A stretch of 64,000 nucleotides of DNA, taken from Treponema saccharophilum DSM 2985. GTDB taxonomy: Bacteria; Spirochaetota; Spirochaetia; Treponematales; Treponemataceae. The first letter of the stretch is position 1; each line of letters begins with the position of its first letter. The translations under genes and the position numbers were made by a program. Of this stretch, positions 58,021 through 64,000 are shown piece after piece. The notes beneath the pieces were generated by a model, which saw nothing but the letters and a program-made list of their open reading frames with translations, was not told where the DNA came from and searched no databases. The stretch is from positions 1 to 64,000 of the forward strand of contig NZ_AGRW01000036.1 of NCBI RefSeq assembly GCF_000255555.1, in the 5' to 3' direction.

Positions 58021-58071
58021 CGAGGGATGACAGGGCAGTATTTCACGGAAATTCCGCTCCGTCATTCCTCG
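58021..58071. repeat. Inverted repeat following tspO
   Basis: CGAGGGATGAC and GTCATTCCTCG pair (one mismatch) around 29 bases, beginning directly after the tspO stop. The GTCATTCC end resembles the element at 51616. No T-run follows. Confidence 0.5.
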
Positions 58072-58229
58072 TGCATTAATTCGGAACGGACGTTTTTCGG
58101 CTCCATTTCGAGTTTCTGCTATCCGCAACAGCGCATAACTAGACCTGCCCGGTGACTTCGTTATCGCCCAGGTCGACGAGTTCAAATACGTGCAGACAGC
58201 ACTTTTTTTTGAACATCGCATTTTCAGGC

Positions 58230-58272
58230 AACCTGTTCTGAAACCGAGGTTTCAGAACAGGTTTTCTTTTTT
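58230..58272 (+). terminator. 34-bp near-perfect palindrome followed by a T-run
   Basis: Arms AACCTGTTCTGAAACC and GGTTTCAGAACAGGTT pair perfectly around two bases and are followed by TTCTTTTTT on the plus strand. It is a strong hairpin, 210 bases after tspO and three bases before the ABC-exporter stop. Between 58072 and 58229 I see no gene. Confidence 0.65.
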
Positions 58273-58274
58273 AT

Positions 58275-60167
58275 TCATGAAAGGACAAACGCGCCCGTGT
58301 AGAGCTGCCAGTATCGTCCGCGGCGCGCGAGAAGCTCTTCGTGAGTGCCGCTTTCGATTACGGCGCCGCGCTCGAACACGACGATGACATCCGCGTTCCT
58401 GACCGTCGAAAGCCGGTGCGCTATCACGAAAACGGTGCGTCCCTTCATGAGCCTGTCCATCCCCTGCTGGATGAGGCGCTCCGTCCTCGTGTCTATCGAG
58501 CTCGTCGCCTCGTCAAGGATGAGCACCGGCGGGTCGGCTACGGCGGCGCGCGCAATCGACAGGAGCTGTCTCTGCCCCTGCGATATTTCCGAGCCGCCGC
58601 CCGTCAGAACCGTGTCGTATCCGTCGGAAAGCTTTCTGATGAACGAATCGGCGTTCGCGAGCTTTGCGGCAGCCTCGACCTGCGCGTCGGACGCGTCGAG
58701 ATTCCCGTAGCGGATGTTATCCCTGACCGACGCCGTAAAAAGGTGCGTGTCCTGCAGTACCATGCCGAGCGCGCGGCGAAGGCTTCCCTTCCGTATGTCC
58801 TTCACCGGAATTCCGTCGAACAGGATTTCGCCGTGACCGTCACCGACATCGTAGAATCGCGCGATGAGGTTCGCGACGGTTGTCTTCCCCGACCCCGTCG
58901 AGCCGACAAGCGCGATTCTCTGCCCTGCCGCCGCCTTTATCGAAACGTTCCGCAAAACGGGGGTCCCCTCGACGTAGCTGAAATCGACATTGCCAATCGA
59001 GACGTCGCCGCGGAGCCTTTTGAGCTGCCCCGTCCCGGAATCCTTCCACGCCCATTCGCCGGTACGCGCGAAGCTCTCGGAAACATGAGTCCATCCGAGC
59101 GAATCCATGAATTCGGACGCGTTGACGAGCGACACATCGCCGTCGTCGACCTCGGCCTTCTCATCGATGACGGCAAAAATCCGCTCGGCACCCGCAAGCG
59201 CGTTCAGAATCGAGTTGAACTGCTGGCTCATCTGCGAAAGCGGGCGCGAGAAATTCCTGAGCGACTGGAGGAAGCTGGCGACAGTTCCTATGTCCATGCG
59301 CCCGAGGATTACGAGGAACGCCCCTGCTATCGCGCAGAGCGCATACTGCGCGTGGCTCATGTTGTTCATGAGCGGCCCGAGTATCGAGGCGTAGGTGTTC
59401 GCACTTGTGCCGGACTCGCAGAGCATGTCGTTCAGCCCGGCGAACTGCTCGCACGACTTTTTCTCCCTCCCGAAGACCGTGACGACCTTCTGCCCCTCGA
59501 CAAGCTCCTCGATAAAGCCGTTCACCTTCGCGATGTTCGCCTGCTGGCTCCTGAACGCCGCCGCCGAGCGCTTCCCAATCCGAGAGACGACGAGCATTAT
59601 GACGGCTACCGTCGCGACGACGAGAACGGCAAGCGGGACGCTCAGCACTAGCATCATGACGAAAATTCCTGACACCTGGAAAAGCGCGGTAAAGAGCTGC
59701 GGGACGGTCTGGCTGAACATGTCGCGGAGCGTGTCTGTGTCGTTCGTGAAAAGCGACATCGTCTCGCCGTGCGTCCTCGAATCGTGGAAGCGGACGGGAA
59801 GCTCCTGAAGCCGGCAAAAAAGGTCGCGCCTGACAGCAAGCAGCGTCCCGGTCGATATTTTCAGCAGGATGCGCGCGGACAAAAAAGAGCAGAGCGCGCC
59901 GCAGACGTATATTCCCGCCATGACGGAGACGATGCGCAGGAGCCCCGCCATATCCGCGCCTTTTTTCCCGACAAGCGGGATTATGTAGTCGTTTATGGCA
60001 GGCTTGAGCAGGTATGCGCCGGCAACCTCGGAAAAGGCAGACACGACGACGCATACAAAAACGACAGGCCAAAGCGCCCTGAATTTTCCCATGTAGGAAA
60101 GAAGGCGGAGGATTGTCCTCGCCGCGTTCCTCGGTTTCTGCGTCCCCCTCATTTTTACTGGTGGCAT
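58275..60167 (-). CDS. ABC exporter half, permease-ATPase (second gene of a pair)
   Basis: A 630-residue fused transmembrane and ATPase half-exporter of the MdlB/LmrA type. Start at 60167 with GGGGGAA upstream. Residues ~30-340 are the six-helix transmembrane domain, then the ATPase: Walker A GSTGSGKT, Q-loop MVLQDTHLFTASV, Walker B LILDEATSSID, H-loop VIAHRLSTV. The signature reads GGGSEISQGQRQLLSIARA, where the first Ser of LSGGQ is degenerate to ISQGQ. A ~50-residue insert with DSGTGQLKRLRGDVSI precedes the ATPase core. It pairs with the next upstream gene as a heterodimer. The substrate is unknown. Confidence 0.9.
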   Translation of the reverse strand: MPPVKMRGTQKPRNAARTILRLLSYMGKFRALWPVVFVCVVVSAFSEVAGAYLLKPAINDYIIPLVGKKGADMAGLLRIVSVMAGIYVCGALCSFLSARILLKISTGTLLAVRRDLFCRLQELPVRFHDSRTHGETMSLFTNDTDTLRDMFSQTVPQLFTALFQVSGIFVMMLVLSVPLAVLVVATVAVIMLVVSRIGKRSAAAFRSQQANIAKVNGFIEELVEGQKVVTVFGREKKSCEQFAGLNDMLCESGTSANTYASILGPLMNNMSHAQYALCAIAGAFLVILGRMDIGTVASFLQSLRNFSRPLSQMSQQFNSILNALAGAERIFAVIDEKAEVDDGDVSLVNASEFMDSLGWTHVSESFARTGEWAWKDSGTGQLKRLRGDVSIGNVDFSYVEGTPVLRNVSIKAAAGQRIALVGSTGSGKTTVANLIARFYDVGDGHGEILFDGIPVKDIRKGSLRRALGMVLQDTHLFTASVRDNIRYGNLDASDAQVEAAAKLANADSFIRKLSDGYDTVLTGGGSEISQGQRQLLSIARAAVADPPVLILDEATSSIDTRTERLIQQGMDRLMKGRTVFVIAHRLSTVRNADVIVVFERGAVIESGTHEELLARRGRYWQLYTGAFVLS

Positions 60168-60207
60168 CGTACATTCCCCCCAACAAGACGTTTCTTGCCG
60201 CGCATTC

Positions 60208-61947
60208 CTATTCCCCCGACATCTGGCTTTCGTAAACCTCGCGGTATATCGCGCAGCCCGCGAGAAGCTCCTCATGGGTTCCGATTCCGCACACGCGCCC
60301 CCCGTCCATCACGACGATGAAATCGGAATCAGCGACGGACGCGATTCTCTGGGCTATGATTATCTTCGTCGCGCCGGGCAGCGCCGAGCGGAGCGCGCCC
60401 CTTATGCGCAAGTCGGTCGCGGTATCGACGGCGCTCGTCGAGTCGTCGAGAATCAGCACGGCGGGCTTCTTGAGGAGGGCGCGCGCTATGCAAAGACGCT
60501 GCCGCTGCCCGCCCGACAAATTCACGCCGCCCTGCCCAATCACCGTCCCGTATCCGTCGGGAAGCGCCGACACGAACGAATGCGCGTCGCTCGCTGCGCA
60601 CGCCTCCTCAATCTCGGAATCCGTCGCGTCCTCGTTCCCCCAGCGCATGTTCTCCGCAATAGTCCCCGAAAAAAGGACGCTCTTCTGGAGGACGACGGCG
60701 ACGTTTTTGCGGAGGGAGCCGAGGCGCCAGTCCCTGACGTCAATCCCGCCGACGCGGACGGAACCCGAGGAGACGTCGTAGAGGCGCGGGATGAGCTGGA
60801 CGAGCGTCGACTTCGAGCTTCCAGTCCCGCCGATAATCCCGACAGTCGCCCCCGCGGGAATCGAAACGCTTATGCCTGAAAGCACCTCCTTTCCCGCGCC
60901 TTCCGAATAGCTGAACGAGACGTCGTCGAATTCGACGGAAAGCCCGCCTGCCGCGCGAGCAGCTTCCGAGGCTCCCCCGTTCTCCATGACGGCAGGAACC
61001 TCGTCGAGCACCTCGCATATCCTCGAAACGGAGGCGCGGCTCAGTATGAACTGGACGAACATCATCGAGAGCATCATCAGGCTCATCAGAATCTGCGTTA
61101 TGTACGAGAGGAAACTTATGAGGCCGCCCGTCGTCATAGAGCCGGAGACGACCATATTGCCGCCGAACCACAGCGCCGAGACGATGCACGAATAGATGAC
61201 AATCTGCATAACGGGAACGTTCAGTATCACGATTTTCTCGGCGCGGACCTGCGCATCCCTCAGCGACACCGCGACGGAATCGAACTTCTCACGCTCGAAA
61301 TCCCCGCGGACGAACGACTTCACGACGCGCATCGCGATAAGGTTCTCCTGCACGATTGTGTTCAGCCTGTCGTATTTCCCGAACAAAACGCGGAAACGCG
61401 GGTACGCGGCGGACGCGATGACGGAAAGGATGACGGCAAGGACGGGAATGACGGCGAAGAAGATGCACGCCAGCCGGAGGTTCACGACGCACGCCATGAC
61501 CGTTCCGAAGACGAGCATGAGCGGGGCGCGCACCGCAGTCCTGATAAGCCCCTGGTATATGTTCTGCACGTTCGTGACATCGGTCGTGAGCCTCGTGACG
61601 AGCGCGCCAGTCCCGAATTTGTCTATGTTCCTGAAAGAGAACGACTGCACCTTCCCGAACAGCATGCGCCTCAAATTCCGCGAGAAGCCGAATGCCGCCA
61701 GCGACGACAGCCTTCCGCATCCGACACCGCACGCAAGCGAGAACAGCGCCATCGAAACCATGAGCGCGCCGTACATCGCGACTGCCCGGACATTTCTTCC
61801 GCCCACTCCGACATCGACAATCCGCGCCATGACGAGCGGAATCGTCGTCTCCATAAGAACCTCGCCGACCATCGCGAACGGGGAGAGAATCGTGAAGAGC
61901 CTGTATTTTCGCTCAAGTCCGGAGGTGAGCTTTTCCACGACATTCAT
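60208..61947 (-). CDS. ABC exporter half, permease-ATPase (first gene of a pair)
   Basis: A 579-residue half-exporter, TmrAB/LmrCD-like in layout. The six-helix transmembrane domain is followed by the ATPase: Walker A reads GGTGSSKST, where the usual GxGKST is altered to SSKS (Lys kept), Q-loop VVLQKSVLFSGT, signature NLSGGQRQRLCIARAL, Walker B LILDDSTSAVD with Asp in place of the catalytic Glu, and H-loop IIAQRIAS with Gln in place of His. This half has a degenerate site that is catalytically weak in heterodimers; the other half keeps the catalytic residues. No Shine-Dalgarno; TAGACT lies 8 bases before the ATG. Confidence 0.9.
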   Translation of the reverse strand: MNVVEKLTSGLERKYRLFTILSPFAMVGEVLMETTIPLVMARIVDVGVGGRNVRAVAMYGALMVSMALFSLACGVGCGRLSSLAAFGFSRNLRRMLFGKVQSFSFRNIDKFGTGALVTRLTTDVTNVQNIYQGLIRTAVRAPLMLVFGTVMACVVNLRLACIFFAVIPVLAVILSVIASAAYPRFRVLFGKYDRLNTIVQENLIAMRVVKSFVRGDFEREKFDSVAVSLRDAQVRAEKIVILNVPVMQIVIYSCIVSALWFGGNMVVSGSMTTGGLISFLSYITQILMSLMMLSMMFVQFILSRASVSRICEVLDEVPAVMENGGASEAARAAGGLSVEFDDVSFSYSEGAGKEVLSGISVSIPAGATVGIIGGTGSSKSTLVQLIPRLYDVSSGSVRVGGIDVRDWRLGSLRKNVAVVLQKSVLFSGTIAENMRWGNEDATDSEIEEACAASDAHSFVSALPDGYGTVIGQGGVNLSGGQRQRLCIARALLKKPAVLILDDSTSAVDTATDLRIRGALRSALPGATKIIIAQRIASVADSDFIVVMDGGRVCGIGTHEELLAGCAIYREVYESQMSGE

Positions 61948-61955
61948 AGGCTACA

Positions 61956-61961
61956 AGTCTA
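61956..61961 (-). promoter_or_regulatory. -10 element of the ABC-exporter unit, near-leaderless
   Basis: TAGACT on the minus strand ends eight bases before the ATG at 61947. TTGGAT lies 18 bases further upstream as a partial -35. Confidence 0.5.
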
Positions 61962-62012
61962 TTCAAACAAATCGTGAAAATCCAATGAATTTATTGTTAT
62001 GGTTGCCCGCAT

Positions 62013-62043
62013 AAAAAAATCCCCCGCGAAAATCCACGGGGGA
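62013..62043 (-). terminator. Terminator of the DEAD-box helicase gene
   Basis: On the minus strand TCCCCCG and CGGGGGA form the base of a stem around ten bases, followed by seven T. Confidence 0.8.
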
Positions 62044-62117
62044 AAGATATTCGGGAAAACGGAATCAAAAAAACTCCGCGTCACACCTTCCGCGCTGGCA
62101 ACGTCACAAACGGAACG

Positions 62118-63998
62118 TCAGAATTCGTCGCCGCCGTACGGTTTCCTGTATGACGACGAGCCGCGCCGCTCGGTGGGAGTATGGACGCGCGGGCGCGATT
62201 TCTCCGGCCTGCCGCGCTGGCCTTCCTGCCTGCGGAACCCTCCGCGCTGACCGCCGAACGAGCGCCGCCCGCCATCGGAATACCCGCGCCCCTCCGAGCG
62301 GAACCCGCGTCCGCCGCCGTTCGAGCGCGTGTCGATGTGGATATGCGGAATCGACGAGTCGCGGCGGCTCATCTCGATAACCCTGTCGGCGGCATCGCGC
62401 GGAAGCGTTATGAGCGAGAACGACTCCGTGACGTCAATCCTGTCGACCTGCCTTCCGGGAATGTGGAGAAGCCCGCTGAAATACGCCGCAATCTCCTTCG
62501 CGTTGAAGCCGTCCCTGCGCCCAAGTTGGACGAAAAGCCTGCGGGAATCCCTTCCGCCGCGCATCCGTCCGTTCCTGTCCTGGCTTCCGACATCGGAGAC
62601 GTTCCCGTAATGGGACTCGTCAAGCGCGCTTCCGTACATCGCGGCAAGGACGCCGGCAAGGACGCCGACAGGATCGGCATCGGCGCAGAGCCCCTTCGCC
62701 ATCTCGACGAAAACGCCGTCAGCCTCCTTGAGGCACGGTTTCGCCGCTTCGTCACGCGCAGGAGCGCCCTCGGGAAGCGGGACGACCTCGTCGCTTTCGA
62801 ATGCAGAGGAATCGCAGGCGGCATCATCCCGCACGAGCCCGAGCTTTTTCTTGAGCGAGTCGAGGAGATGCGCCCGCTTCACGTCGAGGACAGCCTTGAC
62901 GGACGGGACAGGCTCCCATTTCATCTCACCCTTCGCAGCCTTGCGTACGGTATTCCTCAAAAATTCAAGTTTTCTCCGCTCCTCGGGACGCACGAACGTC
63001 ACCGCGACGCCCGACGTTCCAGCGCGGCCCGTGCGCCCGATTCTGTGGACGTAGGTCGCGCCGTCAAAAGGAAGCGAATAGTTCACGACATGGGAAAGGC
63101 CGCTGATGTCGATTCCGCGGGCGGCAACATCCGTCGCGACGAGGACGCGCGTCTTCCTTCTTCTGAACCGAGCGAGGATTTTCTCGCGCTGGTTCTGCGG
63201 GACGTCGCCGTGGAGCGCCGCCGCATCGTACCCGCGCTCGTCGAGGAGCTTCGTCACCGTGTCGGCGTCGTTCTTCGTCTGCGTGAAGACAAGCCCGTAA
63301 AAGTCGGGGCTCATGTCGATGAGACGGACGAGCGCCTCGATTTTCTCATGCTCGCGGACAAACCAGTATTTCTGCTCGATAAGGAGCGGCTCCTCAACGA
63401 ACCCCTCCTCCTCGCAGACCTCGTACTCGCCCATGAACTGCTCGGCGATGCGGAGAATCGGCCTCGGCATCGTCGCGCTGAAAAGCAGCTTCCGCGCGTC
63501 CGGGTTCGCCGTCGCGAAAATAGACTCGATGTCGTCGACGAATCCCATGTCGAGCATCTCGTCGCCCTCGTCGAGTATGAAGTAGTCGATTTTGTCCAGT
63601 TTGAGCGTGCCGCGCTCGATGTGGTCTTTTATGCGCCCCGGCGTTCCGACGACAATCTCGACGCCCCTCCTGAGCGAGCGGATTTGCTCCCCGTACGGAG
63701 CGCCGCCGTAAAGGACGGCAACGCGGGGATATTTCGTCGTCGAGAAAGACTGAAGTTCCGTGCAAGTCTGCATGGCAAGCTCGCGCGTCGGCTCAAGGAC
63801 GAGGGCGCGGACGTGGTCGCTCTCTTCGTGGATGCGCTGGACAATCGGAAGCCCGAACGCGGCAGTTTTTCCCGTTCCTGTGCGTGCTTTCGCTATGATG
63901 TTCGCGTCGCCGTTCAGAAGGCGCGGAATCGCCAGAACCTGTATCGGCGACGGCGTCTTGAATCCTTTTTTCTCTATCGCAGACAGGATGAACTCGTC
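62118..63998 (-). CDS. DEAD-box RNA helicase with DbpA-like C-terminal domain, 5' truncated by the window edge
   Basis: ATP-dependent RNA helicase, probably acting in ribosome assembly or mRNA handling. The frame is open from the window edge: Q motif region KTPSPIQVLAIP, Walker A KARTGTGKTAAF (usual AQTGTGKT), Ia ALVLEPTRELAMQ, II DEGD in place of DEAD, III SAT, then VATDVAARGIDISG and HRIGRTGRAG. After ~residue 390 of the visible part is a DbpA-like RNA-binding domain (LFVQLGRRDGFNAKEI) and a Gly/Arg-rich tail. The start codon is outside the window. Confidence 0.9.
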   Translation of the reverse strand, partial: DEFILSAIEKKGFKTPSPIQVLAIPRLLNGDANIIAKARTGTGKTAAFGLPIVQRIHEESDHVRALVLEPTRELAMQTCTELQSFSTTKYPRVAVLYGGAPYGEQIRSLRRGVEIVVGTPGRIKDHIERGTLKLDKIDYFILDEGDEMLDMGFVDDIESIFATANPDARKLLFSATMPRPILRIAEQFMGEYEVCEEEGFVEEPLLIEQKYWFVREHEKIEALVRLIDMSPDFYGLVFTQTKNDADTVTKLLDERGYDAAALHGDVPQNQREKILARFRRRKTRVLVATDVAARGIDISGLSHVVNYSLPFDGATYVHRIGRTGRAGTSGVAVTFVRPEERRKLEFLRNTVRKAAKGEMKWEPVPSVKAVLDVKRAHLLDSLKKKLGLVRDDAACDSSAFESDEVVPLPEGAPARDEAAKPCLKEADGVFVEMAKGLCADADPVGVLAGVLAAMYGSALDESHYGNVSDVGSQDRNGRMRGGRDSRRLFVQLGRRDGFNAKEIAAYFSGLLHIPGRQVDRIDVTESFSLITLPRDAADRVIEMSRRDSSIPHIHIDTRSNGGGRGFRSEGRGYSDGGRRSFGGQRGGFRRQEGQRGRPEKSRPRVHTPTERRGSSSYRKPYGGDEF

Positions 63999-64000
63999 GA

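Noticed and set aside
58072-58229. A remnant coding stretch (LPGDFVIAQVDEFKYVQ)
   Set aside because: It reads plausibly for ~20 residues but has no start, no homologue that I can name, and runs into the palindrome.

Overview
The window looks like a chromosome segment of a GC-rich, host-associated treponeme (Spirochaetota). The grounds are a UPF0164/FadL-like outer-membrane protein, a large ankyrin-repeat lipoprotein, many lipoproteins with short lipoboxes, an Opp peptide importer, a pectate lyase and a conserved translation cluster (rimP-nusA-infB-rbfA-truB-rpsO-pnp). The genus is an inference from gene content; a pectin-using gut or rumen treponeme would fit. About 50 protein genes are supported. 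I saw no rRNA, tRNA or CRISPR array.

Layout: (1) 1-1946: 3' end of an AT-rich IS3-family element beside a pectate lyase lipoprotein. (2) 2100-6000: a zinc-starvation operon, zur - small membrane protein - COG0523 GTPase - znuA, with a palindromic operator over the promoter and a strong terminator at its end. (3) 6000-13530, minus strand: marC, a SanA/YdcF-like gene, and an oppBCDFA operon with a terminator-like hairpin in its leader. (4) 13690-20960: a redox and sensing block with a flavodiiron protein, an amino-acid-type dCache chemoreceptor, free-Met-R-sulfoxide reductase, a Crp/Fnr regulator, two lipoproteins, and a ferredoxin plus NapH-like membrane Fe-S protein. (5) 21000-28150, minus strand: pncB, then a dut-lptF-lptG-tgt-HEAT protein unit. 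(6) 28240-37740, minus strand: the translation cluster, with a TruB-RibF fusion, a zinc-ribbon NusA and an RGG-like IF-2. (7) 37880-47500: a UPF0164 protein divergent from a two-gene unit coding for a 1041-residue helical periplasmic protein and a 1616-residue propeller/receptor/SpoIIE phosphatase. (8) 47494-48090: tandem repeats. (9) 48070-58020: TIM-barrel isomerase, patatin, lipoprotein, RsmI-like methylase, Bax-inhibitor-1 protein, PerR-like regulator, ankyrin lipoprotein, MBL hydrolase, TspO. (10) 58275-64000, minus strand: a heterodimeric-type ABC exporter pair and a DEAD-box helicase cut by the window edge.

Three themes run across the window. Several genes have a -10 hexamer 6-10 nt before the ATG and no Shine-Dalgarno, so they look leaderless. 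Hairpin-plus-T-run structures sit just upstream of the ribosome-binding sites of oppB, rimP and truB, which suggests attenuation. Metal and redox regulation is visible in DNA: Fur-family palindromes lie in front of both Fur-family genes, and a Crp-like half-site pair lies before the ferredoxin operon. The most unusual proteins are the ZnuA with a ZinT domain in its His-rich loop, the TruB-RibF fusion lacking a flavokinase domain, the zinc-ribbon NusA, and the TPR-like/propeller-phosphatase pair.
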